Source of the DNA: Apostichopus japonicus
Taxonomy: Eukaryota; Echinodermata; Holothuroidea; Aspidochirotida; Stichopodidae
DNA length: 64,000 nt
Assembly: GCF_037975245.1 (NCBI RefSeq)
Contig: NC_092582.1
Coordinates: 23,214,577-23,278,576 of the forward strand
Direction of reading: 5' to 3'
Shown: positions 47,357 to 61,138 of the stretch, in pieces
Layout: the number at the start of each line of letters is the position of its first letter
Position numbering within the stretch: the stretch's first letter is position 1
Notes under the pieces: generated by a model
Database searches by the model: none
What the model was told of the DNA's origin: nothing
What the model saw: only the letters and a program-made list of their open reading frames with translations
Program-made: the position numbers and the translations under genes

Positions 47357-49612
47357 TAATTAATTGTTTGTTTGCAGATTCGACAGAATTGACACACGAT
47401 GAATTGTTCATTCCTATCGTCTTTCATATTTTCGGGGAAACATATTTTTTCTTCTAAAAATGAGATGTGGAGCGCCATTTAGAAAGGGATGAATTTATGA
47501 TTGTTTTTAGCAGACATGCGACGCATATATTGATAAACATACGTGGTGATGTATCGCAGTGAGGAAAGCATTGTGTGTTAAGTTGAAGTTTTAAGAAAAA
47601 AGTCACCTAAAAAGTCAGAACGAACCTGCGCAGGAAAACCAAAACAACTTGATCCAAATTCAAACATCAAGCTCCTTGCAACTACGGACTGTAAACATGA
47701 ACTATAAATCGTGGCGGTGTCACGTTTAAAGTGAGGTATCACGTGTCACTTCGAAAGGGTGACGTATTATACGATATTGTAAAACTTCAAGTTTAGATAT
47801 AAGGAGATACGGTGCAATTATTTTCGGCAACACGGTAGTCGGATTGCTCATTCGACAGGGGTTAATGTTGGGTAAAATATACTACAGGTTTCGATGAACA
47901 CATTTCATAGAACAAAAGTACATTTTATGATATTAAATAGTCGAAGATGCATTTCAAAGATATACCCTATCGGAAGAGCAAAGAACAAGAAAAGAAAGAT
48001 GAAGTTTGTCTTAATTTGAACCATTATCACAGCGGAAAGTGGCAACAGACAATGCTGGACTGAGTATTTTTCATTTTAACTCTCTTCCCCCCTCCCACCC
48101 CTCCCTCCCCAGTCTTTGCAAATGAAAACATAGAGAGGACAGTTTTACACCTACCTAGTATGCACGACCAACCCCCCAACCCCAGGCGCATGACCTTTGA
48201 CCGATGCCGTGAGGACCCAATGAAAATGTCCCACGTCATAACTTTATGCGATTTATCTGTTAATGTCGTTACATATTCTGCTTTTAGTATGTATGCTATT
48301 TTGTTAACAATTTGCAAAGTTCATGGTAGCGTACCAGTTTATAAGTTTTATGGCAGAATTTTTATTAATAGAAATTCCTTTATTTATAGTGCTGCAACTA
48401 AAATGGAGTTTTAAATCCTTGATTACAATCCTTTGAATTGTTTTTAATATTCATAACTTCTCATATAATTTATTTTCTTGGAATCTGTCTTAGTTCTAAC
48501 CATTTTAAGTAATTTTTTTTTTCATATGTATGTATAATTGATCCTAACTAATTTATATAAAATGGGAGGTCTCCCTATGACGATAACGGTGCCGCGTGAC
48601 ACTTAAAATTCATTTTACCGGCGAAATTTACCACCTCCGATCCTCATTTCGGGACCTAATCACGCCTAGTCCAAAATCGATCCTATAATTAATTTATTTA
48701 AATTTCTGTCTGTGGAACACCGTCTGTCCGGACAAACGTTATCATTCTCTGTTCTCGCACACATTGACGGTCCGTATATCTTGTAACATGTTATTTAGCA
48801 TATGATTTGCATATTGTCGGCAACACACGGTCGCAGACGCGTTGTGACATTATAACCTTCGAGACGTGTGACGTATGGCCTAATTCTGTCATAGCGGTGA
48901 TGAGCTGTTGTTATACCCTTCCTCTAGCCTCGCCATACCTTTAATGTCGAACACAGATATTGGACAACATCTGCAAAAAGTGTTTGCAACATGTCTGTTC
49001 TAATTAAAGCGCGTTCATATAATGAAATCGGTTCAGAGCCGTGATGTTTACATAACGGAAGTATTCCATTCTCTCGTTTTGTGATCATCGCATTCAACGA
49101 TAACACCGCCGAGTTCCTTTTCTGACCTTGGCAGGCGATTATCATCTTCCTCTCTATAGTGTATCCGTTACTAGTGTATTTATTTAAACGCCAATGAGGC
49201 CATGCATGCGATGTATAAGTGAATCATCAACTTAGAATGGAACGCCATTACTTGACTATTTACTAAGTTACAACAACTTTCAATGCAAGCTTTATAGTTC
49301 TAAACATGTTTCACACACACAAACGTGTTCTCTGTATATATACGCCCGCCGATTTTTAGATTGTGGAATCTTTCTTTTTGCCGATTTCGTGCACATCTTA
49401 TTTATACCACACATATACAGTATATTTTTACATTCATGCATGGGTGATTTTCTTTGCACAAAAAAAAAACGAATATGCTTCTTTTTTTCATGCATATGTC
49501 TTACACACTGGACATCTTTACCAATATCTTTATCTTTATAATACTTTTCCTATTCTTCTTAATCACACTTTATTTTTGTTATAGAATTCCTTAAATAAGT
49601 GAGCTATAGCCT
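47357..49612. other. Non-coding stretch
   Basis: A C-rich segment at 48085-48110. A segment around 47630-47700 (gaaaaccaaaacaacttg, gactgtaaac) loosely resembles 38625-38690 and may be an old repeat. No gene seen. Confidence 0.45.
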
Positions 49613-49619
49613 ATATATA

Positions 49620-49684
<65 letters not shown>

Positions 49685-49722
49685 TATATATATATTTATA
49701 TATATATATATATATATATATT
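49613..49722. repeat. (TA)n array with TTTATA breaks
   Basis: TA dinucleotides broken every 12-24 bp by an extra T. Confidence 0.93.
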
Positions 49723-51800
49723 GATCACATGATTATACAGGCCTCTAACATGGGGAAGTATACTATATATATATTTCCGTATTTCTATAGTAACACAGAC
49801 CTCCCATATTTGATGGAGAGATCAGTATTGGCGAGATACAGATATAGGGCAAAATAGGTCGCAGGAGAGCTCCGAATCTTACACGCTAGACGAAACTCTG
49901 TTGGCGTCGGATTTACCCCAAGTATACATAGTCATGAACTTGACCTCTGTTCGCATTTTACTCGCATAGTTGGCTTTGAGTTACGCTGGGTAAGCTCCCC
50001 GAGGGCTCAACACCCTACTTATCGAAAGGAGGAGGGAAAGAAAATGAGCCGAAGAGAGGAGAAACAAACAAAAACCACAAGCAAAAAAAAATAATGGGGA
50101 AAGAAAAAATCAGGGCAACGACCATAGAGGTTACTGGCTAATTTAGACTGTTGTACTACGGTACACCCAATGTATAAAAGACTCTGAACGGGAAGTTGTC
50201 GCGGAGAGAATTTAGGCTGGTTGAATGAATATTCACCCACCTTGACACATAAAAAAGTTGGAATGAGCACGCACGTAATACCATTCAAAGGTGTATTTCC
50301 ATGATAGGCAAATTGGATGATTTGGCTGATTATATTATATTATATATATGATGTTACGAGCAGGAAGTCTCCTTTTCAATTATGACATTTCGATACTTTC
50401 GTTATAAATGTTTTCAGACTTTTAGATTATACTTGGAACAAAGCACTTTCTTTTCTTTGTTCCCCCTCTCCACCCCCTTACAAAAAAACAAAAAACGCGC
50501 ATAGTATATAGTATATTTTACGAGAATATATTGTTGTTATGAAGTTATATAGAAGCCAAAGTCTTTAAGGCTAGGAAATGTAAAACAAAATGGCTTTCTC
50601 AAGTCTTCAGTCTTGTGCACGAATAAAAGTCAAATTTATGGTTAATTTGCGAAGCAAAATATGAATCTCCTTTGCTGTTTTGTCGTTATAGTTCACCAAG
50701 TGTTTATGATAGAGATTTAAGTTGGTTGGCATTGCATCTCCTTTCGGAAAATGAGGCGTTGGGGACGGGGGTAGGGGGAGGGGATGGGGATGTGTATTGA
50801 TGAGTTTAAGTATAGGGTTTGATAATAAATATACATTCCGTAACTCGCGCATGTTGAAGCAGTATTGAATATGGAAATTGTCATAATATGGAGGTATTAC
50901 CATGCTATATAATAGGCTAGTCCACCAAAGCTCACCGTAATGATGCAAATATGAAGAAGGTCTCAAATATCTTTTTTTTTGTGGGTATCTAGACTTTCTA
51001 GACTAGATTTGATAGTTGGAATATCTGATATAAGGTGTAGTCACTGTATATAACTTCCAGAAAAATTCTACTTAGCATATACGCAAACGTCAATTGTGAC
51101 GTAATCGGTGGTCATTTCAAAGGCACCGAGCATCGCTGTAATAACCAGCCTTCCCTCAACCTAAAAAACTATGTCGAGGGTACTCGCTTTTTTCTTAGAA
51201 TATTGTCAAGTTTGCGACAAAACGCAAACTGCAGGTTAGGATTCTTGCAATCGAAACCGAAGCTTAGAGGGTGCACCGACAATCCGAGCATATGACAGTG
51301 GGAGCTTGGTAGGTGGTGTGGGTAGGGGTAGGGTGGGGAGGGGTGTCTCCCTGTACTTTACTGTGTTGATACCAAGTATGAGTACAGTATACATGAACTT
51401 GTTCCATATGTTTTCGAACAATTATAGATTGAACAACCTGGTTAGGTCTTTTCCCTCGTGAAAACGGTCTGCTCAGTACATTACATGAATAATTCATGAC
51501 CTGAAACTGCATTCATTGCCCACTTCAATTAATCACAAAAACCATACGCTTTGCATTTGGATTCGGTCCGTTTACAACAAAGTATTGAAGTTGTCCAGAC
51601 CCCAAAAAGTTGTAAAATGACGAAGTGCCTACCGATACGTCCCCTAACCATTCGTCCACCACCCCCTCCCCTCCCCCCTCACCCCTGCTCATAGTAACCT
51701 TCCATCTTTACGGTAATTTTAGATTTCATTTGATGAGATTCACTTTCCACCACGAGCGCTACTCTCTCAAATCATTGCAATCCCATCGCTCAGTTTAGAT
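49723..51800. other. Non-coding stretch
   Basis: No supported gene; G- or C-rich pockets at 50765-50790, 51312-51345 and 51655-51690. Confidence 0.45.
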
Positions 51801-51812
51801 CGATTTCGGCCG

Positions 51813-51974
51813 ATGCCGTCACGTGATCGAGGAGAGCCTGGAGAAAAGGTCTACGATCTCTCCGATGTTGTTGCGAACTCCCGAGCCAATCGACATAAAC
51901 CCTTCGCCGCTGGGGACGATTTCGCCAAGAAACCATCACACGAATTAGCTGAAGTTGAACGTTATTATAGTAAA
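51813..51974 (+). CDS. Candidate first coding exon, product unknown
   Basis: An ATG at 51813 opens a frame MPSRDRGEPGEKVYDLSDVV continuing through FAAGDDFAKKPSHELAEVE. It is hydrophilic and GC- and CpG-richer than its surroundings, with codon choice unlike nearby AT-rich chance frames. A possible donor follows at about 51971 (tata|gtaaaa); beyond it the frame turns AT-rich and runs into poly-T. No downstream exon was found and I recognise no family. It may be a first exon or part of a promoter region. Confidence 0.3.
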
Positions 51975-52088
51975 AGGGTTATTAGCATTGAGAATGATGA
52001 GTCTAATGTGTTCTGTGTATTCCAGCAAAGAGTATTTTACCATGGTGATATTTGCATATCAAATCTGCAGCATTTTTTTTTTTTTTAG

Positions 52089-55000
52089 CTAAAAGGGTCG
52101 ACTTGTTGAGTTGCGCGCATGCATGCATTTACAGCTCGGTCACGTACCATGCATATATACCGGAATCAAAGTTTACTTTTCTTGATTGCATATTTTCCAG
52201 ACTTTGAAACTTTTTTGTTTTGTTTTGGCTAGTTTCCAGATTGTATCTGAATGAGCAGATTTCTTGTTCAAAAGTTTGACAACTATGACGTTGTACATGC
52301 ACTTTGTGATAATTTGTATAACAAGTTCGGGTGAGGGTGCACAGACGGGTGGGTCCCTTCAGAGGGCAGGTGGGAATAGTGTGGGCCCTCGAGCAAATTT
52401 TCGGCAGACCGCGAGGTGGCTTTTGAAAACCCCATTATAATGCGGCATCGCGAAAATGCCTCTGCACGAGTTAGAAAATAACTGTTACAGGCAGTAACAA
52501 AAAGTAAATTAACGGTGCCTCACCAGTCTAAGAATGCATGGCGGCGCAACTCAACCAAGAACTTTATCTTGTTGTTTTGCTTTTTTCCTGATCGAGAATT
52601 TCATGATAGATGCAAAGTGGTTGGTGAAACAGGTGTCGACGTGGGTAGGGGGAGGGGTAGGCGGAGGGGTAGGCGTGCGGTCAGAGGGGGGTTAGGGGGA
52701 AAGTGCCCCAACAGAAATTTCAGGGGACGAGACGGGACTAAAAAAAAAGAAAAGAACACAGTTATGATATACACGATATTTGATAGGCTACTTTAGTCTT
52801 TTATAGCACAGGGTGATTTGATCTGCTTCTCATTTGGCCGTCCTCATCAGCCATGCATACTACGCATAGAAGGAGATTCCTCTGAAAAAGGGGGATTGAG
52901 GGTATACTTTCTGCTGGCGATTATTCAAGGCGAAAGTAGCAGTTTAATGACTTTGTAATAGAGCAGCCAAACGTGGCTGAGGTAAACCGTGTCGTGTTCT
53001 GTAGACATTAGACATTGTATATATCTGAGTGACATGCCATGCGTGCGTTCATTGAACCAGGATTTATTAATGTGTGTACTCCCGACAAGTTCAGTAATGA
53101 AATGATGACGGTACATAAAATGATGTCACTCGAAATTTAGAGGCGCCAATTATAATTTATAAATTTGTCTGCTTTATACATTACTGCCTGCTATCTCGCC
53201 CTGCTGCTTTCGTATAAGAACTTTTGCTAACTAACTCCATGAGAGGGAATTGCCTGCGATGCGAAGTGTGTGAGAAGGTTAAAAAAAACTGCGTACCCCG
53301 AATCATGACATGCGCATGCGCATGCGTGAACTTACTCGAAGTCATTCAATGTTTAAACTGTCATTTCTCCAAAAATAAATTTGGCCTAAGAAATACAACT
53401 TGGACCGAAATTAGTGTCCATATTTAACGATGTATTATGACATATCGAATATTAATGTTGTCTCAGAGGTCACCATTAATGGAGACCTAAAGTGCTAGGC
53501 CTTTTTTTGTACTTTGCTCAGGTACATTTGTAATGGTGGACGTGTATTTAGTCAGACAAATCAGTTGCCGGGGAAACCATGCACCTTCCTTGTACTTAAA
53601 ATCAAGTTAGAACGGCTGGAAATTGTCGATGACTTAGTAAATATCACAACATTTATTATTATTATTATTACTATTATTGTAATTATTATTATTATTATTA
53701 CAAACGTATATTATAACAAACTGACAATCATATCAGTGAATTTTCTGCAACACCCGACTCAACGAGAATTTTTTACCGTCAGTATCATTCCTAATTCACA
53801 ACCCTGGCTTGGTAATTCAGAATATTCAACAAGAACATTTGACCCAGAAAATCAGGAAAAATCCCTCAAGGCTGTTTTATAAACATACGGCAGATGCAAT
53901 GCAAGAGTTGTCAGCCGTACGCGACGGTTCAAGTACAGTGCTATTTTCCGGGGTGTTTGACACCCCATCTTTTGCCTTGCGCGCTAGTATGTGTAGGTCG
54001 TTTTTGAAAGATGCACAGAATCAACAGATCAAGAGATGTCAAAAAAGTTTTCCAAATGTCCTGAGGTCGGACACGTTCATTGTTTTTCCTTTTAAGTGAC
54101 GTAAGAGCGAGTTTGTGACATGAATATGTTAGTAGACATATTTGCTTTTCCTATATTCCCGGATCTGACATAATGCAATATATTTTGTTTCGAAAGTTGT
54201 CTTGCAAATGTGGATTGATGAAAATAATGTAAAAACTTCTCTTGTTTTTAATTCTTCTTCCGAAACATCCCTTATCCTAGTCTACATAAATACATACATA
54301 CATAAATAAATAAATACATACATATATACACACATATATTTGTACAAACACCTATACATACACAAACATACACGCATTCATACACACGTACATGCATACA
54401 TATACAAGAAGAGAGTACGAGGAGAGAAAAATGAGCAAGGAAAGTGATATTGTCGAGATTATCTAAGGACAGGTATAGATAATGTTGAGTTCCAAGGCCT
54501 CCACATTGATGCTTGAGTAACTTTAAAACGCGCCATGATCTTGGTGTAAAAGATATATCTATTAACTATCGTGAACTTTACGATCGCGTGAAAGTGAACT
54601 GTTTTTTGCGCGTACGTGCGGTCTACAACTCCCAAGTCAAAGAAGACAAAATAAATGAGAAATAGAAAGATTAAATAACTTTACAGCATTAGCCATGCAC
54701 ACGTTGGGAGCCCAGTATGCGAATAAAGACTCCGAGGTTGCAATATATGTGCATACGAGCGGTGTCGATGACTATTGAATTATGCATTCATAGATATGAA
54801 TAATTCATTGGCTGGAATCCCATTGCCATTTCAATCAGACTGTCTGTATGTACTTAATAGACATATTTTTTGTTTTGGTATTTTCTTGTGTGAAAATGAT
54901 GGACTTATTCGAGGGTGTCTCTAAATACCTTTATTTCTTCCATTTGGGCAAAATTTACTTAAAGGTGTTTAGTTGGCACGTTGTGTGACGTAACACTGTC

Positions 55001-56054
55001 CGCGGTAACTGTTGTACTATGGAAGGTAAAATACCTGCTCGTTGTATATATACTGATAGCGTGAAGTTTGCCCAGCTCTCGATCATGCCACTGCTTTTCA
55101 TAATTCGGTAGCAGATCTCTGTAAATATTCAAATTTGTTACAGTTTATTACGTTCTCGTAATACTTGCACAAATCCCCCCCACCCCCTCCCCTACCCCGA
55201 TCATAAAATACACTGATGCATTATAACAAAGGGGTGCATTGTTTTCTTCAGGCACAAACGAAGTGTGTCACATTTGCATATGGTCAAAGTAAGCAGTCCG
55301 TTACTGAAAACATTGACCTGCTTGAGTTAAATGTTCAAACGTGTATTACCTAATGGAGCAGAGGCGTAGACTTGCTAGTACCCCTTTCAGGTTCCTTAAT
55401 GCCTGCTCCAGTTTGCAGGTCACGTGATGCCTGATAATACTCATCTGTACCGTCCTCCTGAAACAGACCCCATCACCCCTCCTCCTTACCCTTCCTTGGC
55501 CTTGAAGTCGTCATCTCCACATTGCGTGCAAACGACTTTTAATGTCACATAAAGTACACATAATATATACACATCTGGTCGTCGTCAGAAACCGTGCGTC
55601 AGATAAATGAACAGATTCATCGAGTTTTTGTCACCTTCAAAAGTCCCTCTCTGTTTTCCCCTTTCTTGGGGGTGGGGGAGGGTCGGGGGAGATGGGGGTT
55701 CGCCATTTTAATACATTTCAAACTTTCTCAAATCAATTTCTTAAACCTCCATTCGATCTTATGAGATAAAGACCTCTCCAATGAGTATGATTTACATACG
55801 CTTTCCCTACATTTGTAACTAACTGTTTGAATTTTTTCATTTTTTTTACCTATTTCGTAGTCACACGTGACTGCCCTTCACCGCGGATACCCAAGGCGTT
55901 GAATCTCTTATGGATTTTAACACGTCGATTCGAGACCGTGTCACATTCACCAGTGCTAGTAACCGTGCCATTTAAATCTATTACTTCAAAAACCTTTTTA
56001 GCTAAGAAGTTTTGAATTCTGTTCCTTTTACGACAAGCTAACCACACATTCTTC
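52089..56054. other. Non-coding stretch
   Basis: Contains G-rich DNA at 52640-52700, an (ATT)n run at about 53652-53700 and a degenerate (TACA)n tract at 54287-54415. Open frames at 53514-54099 have no recognisable motif. No supported gene. Confidence 0.45.
54287..54415. repeat. Degenerate (TACA)n microsatellite
   Basis: Irregular tetranucleotides acat, aaat and acac; purer at the left end. Confidence 0.8.
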
Positions 56055-56480
56055 GGCCGGGCCGAAGCCTGGATAAAATCCATAGGGGGGGGGGGGGGCG
56101 GTGGAGGAACATTGAGAAACATCATGTATCGTCCAAATGTTACATAGTGATGCTTTCATATGCGTTTATATCAGGGCCATTTGTTAGAAATTTTTATTCG
56201 GGCGGGGGACGTTCCCCAAGGGGCCATCATGACACTATCTAAGTCGAGCGCCATCATCAGTTAGCGTGTAGCGTAGCAAGGTAATTTTGCCAAATATGCA
56301 TCCCAGATTGCCGGAAATGGCACTTCCCAGGTCTTGTAAGGTGCATCTAAACATTCCTTATTTTGAGGTCTCATATTTTACAAATTTATACTTCCAAAGA
56401 AAAAGGTAAATTAGAAAAATGTTATTCAGTAAAATCACTTTGAAGGAAAAAAAATTAGGACTTTGCAGATTACTTTATAA
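56055..56480 (+). repeat. Dispersed repeat pair, copy B
   Basis: Partner of 41556-41930 in the same orientation. It carries the phrase ggggccatcatgacactatc followed by taagtcgag, and gtagcgtagcaagg. About 60 bp after that phrase differs from copy A. Confidence 0.75.
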
Positions 56481-58060
56481 GCTCTGCTTCATTAAGTGTT
56501 TTACTCATCCAGGTACTTTGCAGATATGAAAGCACGTTAGGGCATTCTGATGGTAGCCGTAGCCGCCTGTATACGCCCGTGGGGAAGCCATATGGGGAAT
56601 TTAGGTGTAAATTATTGTTGTTAGGCTTATGTTATCATTATTTGTTTTACATGTCAAATAGGAACCTACTAAGGGGGGAAGGGGACAATGAGCTGAGTGA
56701 GTGGGTCGTGTAGGGGACTGTGGCCGCTGCCCCTCCCCCCAGTTAGTATGTGACAAAAAGGCCATGGTACATATGTATACTAGTTAATAAATTTTGGTAC
56801 TGGTATAGGGCTAACGTGAATATTAATAGGCCTACATAAACCACATAGACGTAATAAATATACTTATGAGACGTGGCTTCACTTTAGACTGCTACATTGT
56901 TCACGCAGGTTATATCTTACGAGCTCTCCGCGTTTAACGTTATTCTAAACAATGTTATTCTAACCAATGCTTTATGTTAAATGTTATTCTAACCAAACTC
57001 GTGCAAACCCACCCAAACGCACGGCCATCGCATCAGCGATCGTGCATATACGTGATGTACTGTTAACGGTTAAAATAAGTGTTCTTTTTGAACGTCATTC
57101 CTACTATACGCGCCTAGACTCTTGAGGTTGCACTCTATACTGACTAATGAAATCAGAAGAAATGATATGAACATTTCGTTATAAAGTAACTGAAATAGCG
57201 CAAACTGCCCAGGCGTTCACATTATTGTAGGCCTACTTTCATTTAGGAAGTGGGAATCTCAGGGGATGAACAGCTACCCCCCCCCCTCCGTAGGGTACGG
57301 CCGGTTCGAGTTGATGTTACCTATGATTTTAGAGTATATAACGTACTACCATACACAATTACAAAATAACTTATTGACTTTATATACTAGATCATCAAAT
57401 GAATGTATTATCCGTAACTGCTGTTCTGGAGAGGTTTTCGCTATATAGATGAACGCTACCGGCCTCATTGCATAACAAAGCTGGCCTGAACATTCGTGGC
57501 AACTTCAGTTTTCTGTATGATGTCCATCTAAGTTTGATCTGCAAACGTAAAACCGTTTTGGTCATTTTTAAATAAGCATCTATACACACAGGTCAATGAA
57601 TGTCCTATTCGATACTCTTTGAAGACCTAACGTGACATGTGAATTGCCACAAAATTTCCCAACATAAGTAATTCCATTCATGCACTTCATTTATGTAAGG
57701 CTGCCATCGTTAATTCAAAAGTTTGTGTTACCAAGACAACGTAGGATATGCACTTTGGTATATATATTTTAATCAAGTGTAAAACTTCCCGCATAATCAT
57801 GATGTTACCGTGTAACCCACAATGGTACAACAAATTTGTACATGTTCATGTGGCAGCCGTTATACCAGCTAGGAGTTATAGCGACAGGTCGAAAATCAGA
57901 AACATATTTGTTGGCTTTGTGCACTTAACGATCGGCAGAGTAGTACGTGCACAGCGGCATGAGTATATATATAACGAGTACCAGTAAAATTCCTCTTGGT
58001 TATGAGTACAAGTATATGGAGGTTCTTTAAACGAATACGTTAATTTGCACTACTACTAAT
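56481..58060. other. Non-coding stretch
   Basis: TAGGCCTA at 56827 and 57228 and a C run at 57278-57287. No gene seen. Confidence 0.45.
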
Positions 58061-58069
58061 GTGCAAAAA

Positions 58070-58415
58070 GTCCGAGTACAAACCCATGAGTGTGAGTCCG
58101 AGTACAAACCAATGACAGTGAGAACGAGTACAAACCCATCGGGTGAGTAAGAGTACAAACCCATGAGTGTGAGTCCGAGTACAAACCCATCGGGTGAGTA
58201 AGAATACAAACCCATGAGTGTGAGTCCGAGTACAAACCAATGACAGTGAGAACGAGTACAAACCCATCGGGTGAGTGAGAGTACAAACCCATGAGAGTGA
58301 GTATACGAGTACAAACCCATGAGTGTGAGTATACGAGTACAAACCCATGAGTGTGAGCACTAGTACAAACCAATGAGTATGAGTAAGAGTAAGAGTACAA
58401 ACCAATCAGTATGAG
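58070..58415. repeat. 25-28-bp minisatellite, 13 copies
   Basis: agtacaaac words start at 58075, 58101, 58127, 58152, 58178, (58203 mutated), 58229, 58255, 58280, 58308, 58336, 58362 and 58394, giving periods of 25-32 bp. Variants catgagtgtgagtccg, aatgacagtgagaacg and catcgggtgagtaag follow one another in an ordered set, so a trimer of about 77 bp is the larger unit. The three minus-strand open frames over it are by-products. Confidence 0.92.
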
Positions 58416-59330
58416 TACGGAAACATATACGGATTCATTACAAGTCTGTCGTACACTATTCTATACCAATAATAATTTCAAGATTGTTCTTAAACCAGGA
58501 TGAAGTATCACTTTCTCGTCTGTATAGGTTAACCTACACGTGTGCTTTTATATATTATACAAGTTATCGACAGTTCCTCAACGTCACTGTTTGGCTTCTT
58601 CTTATTTCCACCGTTTCTTTCTACTTTCTTTTCCATTTTCTCGTGTACAGATGTGAATTAAACTCATTACTGTTGCTCTTGTTTGGCCAACAGAGTTCCA
58701 CAGTATTGATTGTATAGTTATCTTTAGACAGATCGTCCGTTACTTGTGTTGGTCATTTTCTTTCCTTATCCAAAAATGAACTGTCTTAGTTTACATAATA
58801 TTTAGTCTAATATGCGGCGGTACCGAGATATTTGTTAAACACGTAATTTCCTTCAGCTGATGAAGTTGTTCACAAAATGCTTTGCTATCACCTGATAAAG
58901 TTGAAAAGATTAACGAGTTTTGACAAGTTAATTCTTTGCAGAATATTCTCTTTTCATTTTATTGTGGTTTGCATATCTGACATGTTTTTCCTGTGTCATT
59001 ATCAGAAGATGTTTGAGAAGCCGATATTATTTAGCTTATATAGTGAAATGCTCCTGTCAAAATGACAAAGGGGGAAATCTGTATAAGCTATGCAGTCAAC
59101 AGTTAACGTGACAGACATGTCAAGCAAATGGGGGGGGGGGGGTGTTATGATATTTTGGAGATATAAAATGGCCTTTTATTTGTCAGTTTTGGCAAGAAAT
59201 TAAACCAAGGAAATGGTTGCGATAAATTATTTCTCTTTGCTTTGTTTTAATTTATAATATTGATCAGACATGTAATGTTTTCACAGCTTCATGTAAGAGG
59301 AATTTCATAAGACTTGTGCATGTGCATAAA
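58416..59330. other. Non-coding stretch
   Basis: A G run at about 59131-59141. Hydrophobic open frames at 58484-58717 and 58877-59065 look like chance AT-rich sequence. Confidence 0.45.
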
Positions 59331-59332
59331 CG

Positions 59333-60994
<1,662 letters not shown>

Positions 60995-61056
<62 letters not shown>

Positions 61057-61090
61057 AATAACGGAAAAACTGTTAAACAACTATGCTGCA

Positions 61091-61137
<47 letters not shown>
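60995..61137. repeat. Two (TA)n blocks
   Basis: TA at 60995-61054 and 61094-61135 separated by 39 bp of unique sequence. Confidence 0.93.

Positions 61138-61138
<1 letters not shown>

Noticed and set aside
58027-58405. Three minus-strand frames with repeating GLYSYTHSHGF-like motifs
   Set aside because: All three frames are open over one minisatellite; there is no gene context.
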